The translations under genes and the position numbers were made by a program. Positions 17,664 to 25,028 of a DNA stretch of 64,000 nt are shown here, one piece after another. Under the pieces are notes generated by a model, which had not been told where the DNA came from, ran no database searches, and saw only the letters and a program-made list of their open reading frames with translations. Source of the DNA: Rhizobium mongolense subsp. loessense (GTDB lineage: Bacteria; Pseudomonadota; Alphaproteobacteria; Rhizobiales; Rhizobiaceae); assembly GCF_900099775.1 (NCBI RefSeq), contig NZ_FMTM01000006.1:186001-250000 (forward strand), written 5' to 3'. Every line of letters begins with the position of its first letter. Position 1 is the first letter of the stretch.

Positions 17664-17684
17664 TACTGCATTGTTTTCCTTAAC

Positions 17685-17716
17685 AAAAAGCCCGGCCAGC
17701 GTGCCGGGTTTTTTTG
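17685..17716 (+). terminator. Intrinsic terminator of carD
   Basis: CCCGGC (17691-17696) pairs with GCCGGG (17703-17708) and is followed by seven or more Ts. Upstream As extend the stem with the T-run. It ends only a few bases before the GGAAC box of the rpoH2 promoter. Confidence 0.9.
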
Positions 17717-17717
17717 T

Positions 17718-17743
17718 GGAACTTTTTCCGGTCAGCCGCGTTT
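17718..17743 (+). promoter_or_regulatory. Candidate EcfG/RpoE2 promoter for rpoH2
   Basis: GGAAC (17718-17722), a 16-base spacer, and CGTTT (17739-17743) match the alphaproteobacterial EcfG consensus GGAAC-N16/17-cGTT without mismatch. In Sinorhizobium meliloti rpoH2 is an RpoE2 target, which supports the reading. A start near 17750 would give a leader of roughly 285 nt before rpoH. Confidence 0.8.
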
Positions 17744-17784
17744 AGACACTGTACGTGCGGATTGCATCGGGAAATATCTGCCTG

Positions 17785-17816
17785 ATCGAACGTTCGCATT
17801 CCTGTCAACGTTCGAT
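17785..17816 (+). repeat. Perfect 10-bp inverted repeat ending at a ribosome site in the rpoH2 leader
   Basis: ATCGAACGTT (17785-17794) and AACGTTCGAT (17807-17816) are exact inverted repeats around a 12-base spacer. Each arm contains the palindrome AACGTT. The right arm ends immediately before GAGGAG, the ribosome site of the 24-codon frame at 17829. It may be an operator or an RNA stem-loop that controls access to that site. Confidence 0.6.
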
Positions 17817-17828
17817 GAGGAGCGGATC

Positions 17829-17903
17829 ATGCCTTCCACAACTTGCCAGGCCGGCAACTTGAAGAAACGGGTCCAACCTTACCTGCATATGACGAAGAGA
17901 TAG
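17829..17903 (+). CDS. Possible 24-residue leader peptide upstream of rpoH2
   Basis: A 24-codon frame (MPSTTCQAGNLKKRVQPYLH, then MTKR) with GAGGAG 6 bases before its ATG. It lies inside the predicted rpoH2 leader, between the 17785 inverted repeat and the hairpin at 17903, and 133 bp before the rpoH ATG. The ribosome site and the fit between two RNA structures are the evidence; no family is recognised. It could be a regulatory upstream ORF or a chance frame. Confidence 0.35.
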   Translation: MPSTTCQAGNLKKRVQPYLHMTKR

Positions 17904-17937
17904 GGCCTCCTCCTGAAAAATCCAGGAGCGGGGCCTT
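17903..17937 (+). other. Hairpin in the rpoH2 leader (possible attenuator)
   Basis: CTCCTG and CAGGAG form a stem over an A-rich loop, extended by outer GGCC/GGCC pairing, and followed by TTTAT. It starts at the stop codon of the 24-codon frame and precedes rpoH by 100 bp. The T-run is short, so it is either a weak terminator or a processing structure. Confidence 0.45.
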
Positions 17938-18036
17938 TATGCATTCACACGCTGGATTGATCCGGGCAGCTTTGGTCCGGGAGTAACCTGATTGTTTTCT
18001 TTCAAGGGCACGAGGCCTGATTTTTAGGAGACCGAT

Positions 18037-18900
18037 ATGAAGAACATGTCTGCAGACCGGCGCATGATCAAAATCGCCATGGCGGCTCCCTATCTTGCTC
18101 GCGAAGAAGAACATGATCTCGCTATTCGCTGGAAGGACAACGAGGATCGCGGCGCCCGCAATCAGATCGCGATGGCTCACATGCGTCTCGTCATTTCGAT
18201 GGCGGGCAAGTTTCGCAATTTCGGTCTGCCGATGAGCGATCTTGTCCAGGAAGGTTATGTCGGCCTGCTGGAAGCGGCCGCCCGCTTTGAGCCGGAGCGC
18301 GAGGTGCGCTTCTCTACCTACGCAAGCTGGTGGATTCGCGCGTCGATCCAGGATTACATCCTGCGCAACTGGTCGATTGTCCGCGGCGGCACGAGCTCCG
18401 CCCAGAAGGCTCTCTTCTTCAATCTGCGTCGCCTGCGCGCCAAACTTGCCAGAGGCGACTCGCATCTTACCCTTCAGTCCATCCATCAGGAGATCGCGGC
18501 TGCCCTGGGTGTCAGCCTTGCCGACGTCCAGACGATGGATGCGCGCCTTTCCGGCAATGACGCCTCGCTGCAGGCGCCCTCGGTTTCCGGCGATGCCGAC
18601 AGCGCGGAGAAGATGGATTTCCTTGTCAGCGACGATCCATTGCCGGACGAGCAGGTTTCCAACATGATTGATGGCGAACGTCGCCGTATCTGGCTGACAT
18701 CGGCGCTGAAACATCTCAATGAGCGCGAAATGAAGATCATTGCGGCACGCCGCCTTGCCGAAGAAGGCGCAACACTCGAGGAACTCGGCGCCGATCTTGG
18801 AATTTCGAAGGAACGCGTACGCCAGATCGAAAGCCGCGCCATGGAAAAATTGCGCAGCGCGCTTGTCAGTGCGGATCCCCATATGGCGGCTCACGCCTGA
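18037..18900 (+). CDS. rpoH: RNA polymerase sigma factor RpoH (RpoH2 type)
   Basis: A 287-residue sigma-32-type factor. Region 2.1-2.4 holds NQIAMAHMRLVISMAGKF, DLVQEGYVGLLEAAARFEP and FSTYASWWIRASIQDYILRN. The RpoH box is QKALFFNLR (residues 123-131). Region 4.2 is LEELGADLGISKERVRQIES. GGAG precedes the ATG by 6 bases. The EcfG promoter and neighbourhood (carD, phaAB, phaR) match the RpoH2 of rhizobia, which acts in general and oxidative stress rather than classical heat shock. A strong terminator follows. Confidence 0.95.
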   Translation: MKNMSADRRMIKIAMAAPYLAREEEHDLAIRWKDNEDRGARNQIAMAHMRLVISMAGKFRNFGLPMSDLVQEGYVGLLEAAARFEPEREVRFSTYASWWIRASIQDYILRNWSIVRGGTSSAQKALFFNLRRLRAKLARGDSHLTLQSIHQEIAAALGVSLADVQTMDARLSGNDASLQAPSVSGDADSAEKMDFLVSDDPLPDEQVSNMIDGERRRIWLTSALKHLNEREMKIIAARRLAEEGATLEELGADLGISKERVRQIESRAMEKLRSALVSADPHMAAHA

Positions 18901-18925
18901 AATCTCTTACTTCCAGCAGCACAAA

Positions 18926-18957
18926 CTGGCCCGGCGAAAGCCGGGTTCTTTTTTTAT
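18926..18957 (+). terminator. Intrinsic terminator of rpoH
   Basis: CCCGGC-GAAA-GCCGGG (18930-18945) is followed by TTCTTTTTTT. The T-run overlaps the stop codon of the convergent protease gene. Confidence 0.93.
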
Positions 18958-20498
18958 TCGGAGATGATCTTCACGCGGTCGCCGGGCGAGACCGTGCCGC
19001 CAGTTGGCAGGGCATTGATCAGTTTGAAGAGGTCGAGTTTACGATCCGTGCCCAGCATTCGCGCCGCCAGCGTTGCGACGTTTTCGCCGGGACGGACGCT
19101 GATGACGCGGATCCTCAGAGGCTTCAGCGTTGCCGCCTCCTGCGGTGTCATGCGGCGGAAGCTGGCGCGCAACACGTCTGCTGTCTGCTGCAGGACGGCG
19201 CTGCCCTTTGGAACGGCGGTCAGGAAGCGGAAGATCTGCGAATTATTGCGTACCACAGTCACGTCGAAATCCCATCGATCCGCGGTTGCACGGGCCGTAG
19301 CCGCTTCCATGCCGTTGACGGTGATCGGCCGGATCGTCGAAGGATCGAGGCCGGTGACCCAGCCGCTCGATATGTAGTTCGTCAAGCTTTGGTTGTCGTT
19401 GTCGGCAACCCCGTCGAAGCGGATCGCCACGTCTCCCGGACCGGTTGCCATGACGGCTTCGACTTTATTGTCGATGCTGAAATCCGGCGGCACGTCGAAG
19501 CGAATGCCGAGACCACCGTGCAGGAAGGTCTGGCCACGAACATAGCCTTCCTCCGGACTGTCGCCATAGAGAAGACCGTCAATGCCATCGAGATAATAGC
19601 CCCGGCCCTTGTCACCGACCGTCCCTTCCTGGCCGAAGGCGCGGGCGTGATCGCGCGCAAGCTCGATACGCTGCACCGAGTTCGGGTGGCTCGAAAGGAA
19701 GTCCAGGCTTTGGTCGGCCTCAGGATCGGCGGACATGAAGCGGCTATAGGCCGCCATGGAATCGAGGAAGCGAGTGGCCGCGTAAGGATCGTAGCCCGCT
19801 TCGCCAAGCATGCGGACGCCGATCACATCGGCTTGCAGTTCCTGCTGGCGCGAGAAGGCGGCGAGACGCAGCTTGCCGCGGGCAAGCGCCTGCTTGCCAG
19901 CGATGTCGCTCGACAAAACCTCGGCGACCACGCGGCTCGCAATAACCTCCGCCTCTTCGCGCTTCTGGCGTTCGATTCCGTGATTGGCCGTAACGTGACC
20001 CATTTCATGCGACAGCACAGCTGCGACTTCGGAAGCGTCGTTGGCAAGCGCCAGCAGACCACGGGTCACATAGAGATAGCCGCCCGGTAGCGCGAAAGCG
20101 TTGATTGCCGGTGAATTCAAAATCGTGATTCGGTAGGACTGGCTCGGATTCTCCGAAACCGCCGTTAGCGCACCGGCAATGCGCGCAACGAGGCGTTCAG
20201 TCTTGGCGTCCTTGTATTCGCCGCCGTAGCTTGCAACGATACGCGGATGTTCGCGCGCGCCCATGGCGGCACGCGGATCGTTCTTTTGTACTTCATCGAC
20301 GATCTGCGGGCTGGCAGAGGGCGAGACCGTCGGCTGGTAGGATTGCTCGAGAATCGACTGGCAGCCATTGAGCGCGACTGCGGCTGCAGACACCAGCAAC
20401 GCATGGCGGCTCCACCGGTATGGCGCAGAAAGCACGTTACTGGAGGGCGCGGGGCGTTTCCACGTCGTCATGCTGTCCAGTCTGGCTCTCCGAGTCAT
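18954..20498 (-). CDS. M48-family zinc metalloprotease lipoprotein
   Basis: About 514 residues. The N-terminus has a lipoprotein signal ending LNGC. The M48 protease domain carries the zinc motif HEMGH (in VLSHEMGHVTANHG) and the downstream ELQADVIGVRML glutamate region, as in BepA/YfgC. The second half is a long uncharacterised domain. It closes with a LysM-like segment (VISVRPGENVATLAARMLG through SPGDRVKII) that could bind peptidoglycan. BepA-type proteins assist or degrade outer-membrane proteins. The start could also be the ATG at 20471 or upstream to 20600; neither has a strong ribosome site. It is convergent with rpoH, sharing its terminator T-run. Confidence 0.9.
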   Translation of the reverse strand: MTRRARLDSMTTWKRPAPSSNVLSAPYRWSRHALLVSAAAVALNGCQSILEQSYQPTVSPSASPQIVDEVQKNDPRAAMGAREHPRIVASYGGEYKDAKTERLVARIAGALTAVSENPSQSYRITILNSPAINAFALPGGYLYVTRGLLALANDASEVAAVLSHEMGHVTANHGIERQKREEAEVIASRVVAEVLSSDIAGKQALARGKLRLAAFSRQQELQADVIGVRMLGEAGYDPYAATRFLDSMAAYSRFMSADPEADQSLDFLSSHPNSVQRIELARDHARAFGQEGTVGDKGRGYYLDGIDGLLYGDSPEEGYVRGQTFLHGGLGIRFDVPPDFSIDNKVEAVMATGPGDVAIRFDGVADNDNQSLTNYISSGWVTGLDPSTIRPITVNGMEAATARATADRWDFDVTVVRNNSQIFRFLTAVPKGSAVLQQTADVLRASFRRMTPQEAATLKPLRIRVISVRPGENVATLAARMLGTDRKLDLFKLINALPTGGTVSPGDRVKIISE

Positions 20499-20750
20499 CT
20501 TGCTTTTCGGCCGGTTCGCCGCTTGTCCGATCCGGCCGCTTCCAACGGGGTTCAACAGTCGTCCATCCCGGTTCTCGCACTGCACAGCGGGAAGACACAA
20601 GCCATTGCTGTAACTGATTTCCGCATCGGTTGCATAGCGAGACTCTGTTTAATTGTAGCGCCGTTGTATTTTAGCAAGCGTGGCGTCGTTAAGGCGATCT
20701 TTCGCTCGGATGAAAATGTGGCGAAAGTGCCATCGCGAATGTGAAATTCG

Positions 20751-21470
20751 TCAACCGTGCAGAAATCGCCTTAGCGCGGGCATGTCTTCCCGCGCGAGAT
20801 ATTCGGTGAGTGGCGCGGCAAGAGAGATCGCGCCTTTATCGATGAAGACACCGTAATCGGCGATCCGGCGCACCTCGTCGGGATCATGCGAAACGATGAT
20901 CACCGTGTTTTTGGTTTCCATATGCAAACCAAGCAGCAGTTCGGCCATGCCTGCGCGCAAACCCGGGTCAAGTGCTGCAAAAGGTTCATCGAGCAGCAGA
21001 ACGGCGCGCTTTCGCACGAGCGCCCGCGCAAATGCGGCTCGCTGCCGCTCTCCACCGGAAAGCGTTGCTGGCATGCGCCTTTCGAAATTGGCAAGGCCGA
21101 CCTTCTCAAGCGCCTGGAAAATTTTTCTCCGGTCTTCGGCGGCAAGCTTCAACGCCGGATCGATCCCCAGGCCGACATTGGTGAAGATATCAAGATGGGC
21201 AAAGAGATTGTTGTCCTGGAAGACGACAGAGACCGGACGTTCCGCCGGATAGGCGGCCGTTACATCGGCGCCGTGCATCAGAATGCGGCCGCTGTCAGGT
21301 CTTTCAAAACCGGCAAGCAGATTGAGAAAAGTTGACTTCCCGGCGCCCGAAGGGCCGCTCACCGCGACGATCCGGCCGGCCGGCAGACGGCAATCGAAAT
21401 GGAACGCGTGCACGCCGAGCATCAGGCGCACGTCCTGCATGTCGATCTCGTCTTGATCAGCGATCGCCAT
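20751..21470 (-). CDS. thiQ: Thiamine ABC transporter ATP-binding protein
   Basis: A 239-residue ABC ATPase: Walker A GPSGAGKST, signature TLSGGERQRAAFARAL, Walker B VLLLDEPFAALD and the H-loop VSHD. It energises thiamine/TPP uptake with ThiP and ThiB. Its start overlaps the end of thiP by 14 bp, with an ATG at 21440 as the alternative. It is the last gene of a TPP-riboswitch-controlled operon. Confidence 0.94.
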   Translation of the reverse strand: MAIADQDEIDMQDVRLMLGVHAFHFDCRLPAGRIVAVSGPSGAGKSTFLNLLAGFERPDSGRILMHGADVTAAYPAERPVSVVFQDNNLFAHLDIFTNVGLGIDPALKLAAEDRRKIFQALEKVGLANFERRMPATLSGGERQRAAFARALVRKRAVLLLDEPFAALDPGLRAGMAELLLGLHMETKNTVIIVSHDPDEVRRIADYGVFIDKGAISLAAPLTEYLAREDMPALRRFLHG

Positions 21471-23094
21471 CGACACTCTCCCGTCTCGGTTGGCCTGCTG
21501 TTCCGGCAATTGTCAGCAGCAGGCAAATGATGCCGAGGATCAGCGCAAGGCCGTCGGCATCGTTCGTCCGGTAGCTGCCCATGCGGCTGTAGACGAGCCA
21601 GGGCAATGTGACAAAACCTTCAGAGCCGAAGAGAGCGACGGCGCCGAGATCGCCGAGCGAAAGCGCCATGGCGAACGACAAGGCGGTGAGCAGCGGCTTC
21701 TTCAAGGCCGGCCAATCGATGAACCTCAACCGAGCCGCGCGCTCAATACCCAGGCTTGCGGCGAGTTTCTGCGTCCGGCGCTGATGCACAACATAGGCCG
21801 GCTCAAGTACGCGCATGACAAAAGGAAGTGCCATCAGCATATTGATGAGAACGACAAGGACGGCTGCAAAGCGCGTCGCATCGCCGAAAGGCCGCAGTGC
21901 CATGAACCACCCGGTTGCGAGCACAATTGGCGGCACGAGTAGGACCATCGATGAAGCACCGCCCATGGCTGTGAAAAAGGACCTGTCGGTAACGCCGCGC
22001 CGCCGCTTCGATAAGATTGCATGCCGGGCGCGAATCATCGCCATCGACAGGACGATCGAGAGGAGCGCGGCCGAAAGCGAGATCGCCAAGCTCATCCCGG
22101 CTGACTGCCAGAAGATCGGCTCCTGCAGCAGCTTTATGAGATCGGCGTGCAACCCCGCGGTGATGACCGACAAAAGCGGCAGGCCGAGGAAAAGCACGGC
22201 GATTAGCAAGAGCAGACCGTCGGCTATTCTGGCATATGGCCCGTTGCCATCAAGCCGCTTGATGTCTCTGCCTTCGGTCAGGCCCTCATCTGCGGCAGGC
22301 GGAAAAAGTGCCATCGCGCCGAGGATCATCGCCGTCAGCGCGATCTGCAGCATCGACAAGGCGATTGCGCGCCCGGGGTCGAAATCGAAACGGAGCGACT
22401 GGTAGATCGCAACCTCGATCGTGGTTGCTGCCGGGCCGCCACCGAGGGTTAGCACCAACGTGAAGCTGGTGGCGCAGAGCATGAAGATTAATCCGGCTAT
22501 CCCGGGAATGAGCGGGCGGATCGCCGGCCATTCAATGAAGCGGAAGACCGAGCGGGGCCGCATGCCGAGCCCGCTTGCCATCAGCCAGTATTCGGCGGGC
22601 ACGCGTTCGAGACCTGCAAGCATCAGGCGGCAGGCAAGCGGCAGGTTGAAGAAGACATGGGCGAGAAGGATGCCGGTTAGCCCATAGATGCTTACCGGTT
22701 CGTCAAGCCCGACCTTCATCATAAGCGAGTTCAACAATCCCTGCCTGCCCCATATCCCGATCAAGCCAAGTGCGCCGATCAGTACCGGCAGCCCCATAGG
22801 AACCGCCATCAGGCGGATGATCCAGATGCGCCCAAAAAAATGCGGCTGGCGGGCGAGCGCGCGTGCAACCGGAATCGCGAAGGCAATGGAAAGTGCGGTC
22901 GAAAGCAGCGCCTGCAGCAGCGTGAAGCGCAGCACACGCAGAATATAAGGATCGAGAAGAATGCCGACGATGGCCGCGCCGCCTCCGGCAAAAAGCAACG
23001 AGAAGGCTGCAAGGCCGACAAACAACGTGACGGCGACGAGGCTGATCGCCCCGCCGGTCAATGCACGCTGTCGTTCGGCTGCGGTCTGCAGCAT
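21457..23094 (-). CDS. thiP: Thiamine ABC transporter permease
   Basis: A 545-residue double permease with about 12 membrane segments and two binding-protein-dependent permease halves. The first EAA-like loop is EYWLMASGLGMRPRSVFRF; the second half has QKLAASLGIERAARLRFID. This duplicated layout is normal for ThiP and FbpB. Its ATG overlaps the thiB stop as ATGA, so translation is coupled. Confidence 0.94.
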   Translation of the reverse strand: MLQTAAERQRALTGGAISLVAVTLFVGLAAFSLLFAGGGAAIVGILLDPYILRVLRFTLLQALLSTALSIAFAIPVARALARQPHFFGRIWIIRLMAVPMGLPVLIGALGLIGIWGRQGLLNSLMMKVGLDEPVSIYGLTGILLAHVFFNLPLACRLMLAGLERVPAEYWLMASGLGMRPRSVFRFIEWPAIRPLIPGIAGLIFMLCATSFTLVLTLGGGPAATTIEVAIYQSLRFDFDPGRAIALSMLQIALTAMILGAMALFPPAADEGLTEGRDIKRLDGNGPYARIADGLLLLIAVLFLGLPLLSVITAGLHADLIKLLQEPIFWQSAGMSLAISLSAALLSIVLSMAMIRARHAILSKRRRGVTDRSFFTAMGGASSMVLLVPPIVLATGWFMALRPFGDATRFAAVLVVLINMLMALPFVMRVLEPAYVVHQRRTQKLAASLGIERAARLRFIDWPALKKPLLTALSFAMALSLGDLGAVALFGSEGFVTLPWLVYSRMGSYRTNDADGLALILGIICLLLTIAGTAGQPRRESVDGDR

Positions 23095-24116
23095 CAGTTC
23101 ATGCTCATCGCCGCCAGCCACTCATCGATCCAGGCCTTGCGGCTCCTGGCGACGTCGTCGGGGCTCATCAGGAAGGTCTTGGCCGGATTGACCAGCTTGC
23201 TAAAGGCATCCGGCAGCGGCTTGGAGGTTGCGGAAACCGGCATCATCCAGTTGTTCGTCGGAATGGTATCCTGGAAGCCGGGTGTCATCATGAACTTCAG
23301 GAAGTCGCGGGCAAGATCCTTGTCCGGCGCATTCTTCAAACGGCCCGCGACTTCGATCTGGATATAATGGCCTTCCGAGAAGGCTGCGGCCTGGTAGCGA
23401 TCGGTATTCTCAGTCACCATGTGATAGGCAGGGGATGTGGTATAAGACAAAACCATCGGCGCCTCGCCCTTGGTGAACAGGCCATAGGCCTCGGACCAGC
23501 CGGGCGTGACCGTCAGGATGCGGTTCTTGAGTTTGCCCCAGGCTTCGGGCGCCTTGTCGCCGTAAACGGATTTGACCCAGAGCAGCAAGCCGAGGCCCGG
23601 TGTCGAGGTTCGCGGATCTTCGATGACGATCTTCTGCGAAGGATCACCTTCGACCAGATCCTTCATACTCTGAGGCGGGTCCTTGATCGTTTGCGTATCG
23701 TAGATGATCGCGAAGTGACCGTAGTCGTAGGGAACGAAGACATCGTCCACGAAGCCGCCCGGCACCTTTAGCGCGCCGACATCGACGCCACTTGCGTCGA
23801 AGAGGCCTGTCTCTTTGGCTTCGGTGACGAGGTTCGTGTCGATGCCGAGGACGATGTCAGCCTTGGTCGAAGCTCCCTCGAGCTTCAAGCGCGAAAGCAG
23901 TGCGACGCCATCGGCGACGCTGACGAAATTGACCGTGCAGCCGCATGTCTTCTCAAAAGCGTCCTTGACCTTCGGCCCGGGTCCCCATTCGGACGTGAAG
24001 CTTTCGTAAGTGTATATGGTGAGCGTCTTTTCCGCGGCGTGCGCGGCAGACAAGCCGAGCGTCGCGACGAAAAATGCTGCGGTCAGCGAAGAGATAATCG
24101 ATGTGTGGCCGGACAT
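23094..24116 (-). CDS. thiB: Thiamine-binding periplasmic protein
   Basis: A 340-residue TbpA/ThiB. A Sec signal peptide ends AAHAA-EK, and the mature start is KTLTIYTYESFTSEWGPGP, characteristic of thiamine-binding proteins. The paired cysteines KTCGCTVNFV are also family-typical. AGGAGG is 6 bases before the ATG at 24116, which settles the start although the frame extends upstream. It is the first gene after the TPP riboswitch. Confidence 0.95.
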   Translation of the reverse strand: MSGHTSIISSLTAAFFVATLGLSAAHAAEKTLTIYTYESFTSEWGPGPKVKDAFEKTCGCTVNFVSVADGVALLSRLKLEGASTKADIVLGIDTNLVTEAKETGLFDASGVDVGALKVPGGFVDDVFVPYDYGHFAIIYDTQTIKDPPQSMKDLVEGDPSQKIVIEDPRTSTPGLGLLLWVKSVYGDKAPEAWGKLKNRILTVTPGWSEAYGLFTKGEAPMVLSYTTSPAYHMVTENTDRYQAAAFSEGHYIQIEVAGRLKNAPDKDLARDFLKFMMTPGFQDTIPTNNWMMPVSATSKPLPDAFSKLVNPAKTFLMSPDDVARSRKAWIDEWLAAMSMN

Positions 24117-24176
24117 GGCGCGCCTCCTCCTTGAGTTTCTTTTGCACGGGAAAAGGGCGTTGGCGAATGTCACGCG

Positions 24177-24275
24177 TCTAATCCCTCCGCCGGTGTTAAC
24201 CGGATCAGGTTCCGCGGGTTGGCTCGATGCCTCTCAGCCGGTATCCTTGCGGACATCCAGGCACCCCGTTAGAGC
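24177..24275 (-). promoter_or_regulatory. TPP riboswitch (THI element)
   Basis: Read on the minus strand the region contains ACGGGGTGCC, then GGCTGAGAGG, then the conserved GGAACCTGATCCGGTTAACA and CCGGCGGAGGGATTAG, in the order and spacing of the TPP aptamer. It ends about 60 nt before the thiB ATG. No U-run terminator follows, so control is probably translational, hiding the AGGAGG site. High TPP should turn the uptake operon off. Confidence 0.97.
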
Positions 24276-24374
24276 GTCGGCAGGTGTATCGCCATGAAGG
24301 CTTTATGACAAGGGCGAAGCGCGCTGACCGAAGCCCCTTTCCCTTGGCCCCTGCTTTGCGCTATGGGCAATGCC

Positions 24375-25025
24375 ATGAGCCAATCCACTTTCACGATCCT
24401 GCTCGGCGGCGAACTCAGCCTGACCGAGCGCCTGCGTTCTGCCGTTTCAGGCAGCCGCTTCATCGCCGCCGACGGCGGCATGCGGCATGCAGAAACGCTT
24501 GGCGTGGTGCCGGAGCTTTGGGTCGGGGATTTCGACTCGACGCCGCCGGATCTTAAAGGCGCATTTCCGCATGTCCCGAAACAGCCCTACCCGGCCGCCA
24601 AGTCCGCAACAGATGGGGAAATCGCCGTGTCGGAGGCGATTGCGCGCGGCGCACGGCGACTTGTCCTTGCCGGTGCGCTCACTGGCGAGCGCTCGGACCA
24701 CGCGCTCCAGCTCCTGCTTTACGCCGTCAGCCTTGGCGAACAGGGTTTCGACATTCTGTTGACCTCCGGAACGGAGGAGGCCGTGCCGCTTCTCGCTGGT
24801 AAAATCGAGCTCGATTTGCCGAGGAACAGTCTGTTTTCGGTGTCCGGCTTCAGCGAACTGCATGGTCTTTTCATCGAGAATGCCCGCTATCCGCTCATCG
24901 ATTTTCATTTGCCCTTCGGCTCCTCGCGCACCATTTCCAACGTCGCGGAAGGCAAGGTTCGTTTTACGCTCGGCAGCGGCCGGGCGATCGTCCTTGCCCG
25001 CCCTTATGATTTTTCCGGAGTCTGA
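24375..25025 (+). CDS. thiN: Thiamine pyrophosphokinase
   Basis: About 216 residues. It converts thiamine to TPP with ATP. The TPK catalytic domain shows IAADGGMRHAETLGVVPELWVGDFDS (Asp residues for Mg-ATP), followed by ATDGEIAVSEAI and GALTGERSDHALQ. The thiamine-binding C-terminal domain has SSRTISNVAEGKVRF. The start at 24375 is uncertain against 24363, as neither has a good ribosome site. It is divergent from thiBPQ: uptake and phosphorylation face each other, with the riboswitch only on the uptake side. Confidence 0.92.
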   Translation: MSQSTFTILLGGELSLTERLRSAVSGSRFIAADGGMRHAETLGVVPELWVGDFDSTPPDLKGAFPHVPKQPYPAAKSATDGEIAVSEAIARGARRLVLAGALTGERSDHALQLLLYAVSLGEQGFDILLTSGTEEAVPLLAGKIELDLPRNSLFSVSGFSELHGLFIENARYPLIDFHLPFGSSRTISNVAEGKVRFTLGSGRAIVLARPYDFSGV

Positions 25026-25028
25026 TTT

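Noticed and set aside
17827..18894. Minus-strand open frame of 355 codons opposite rpoH
   Set aside because: It is fully antisense to a clear sigma-factor gene and has no motif.
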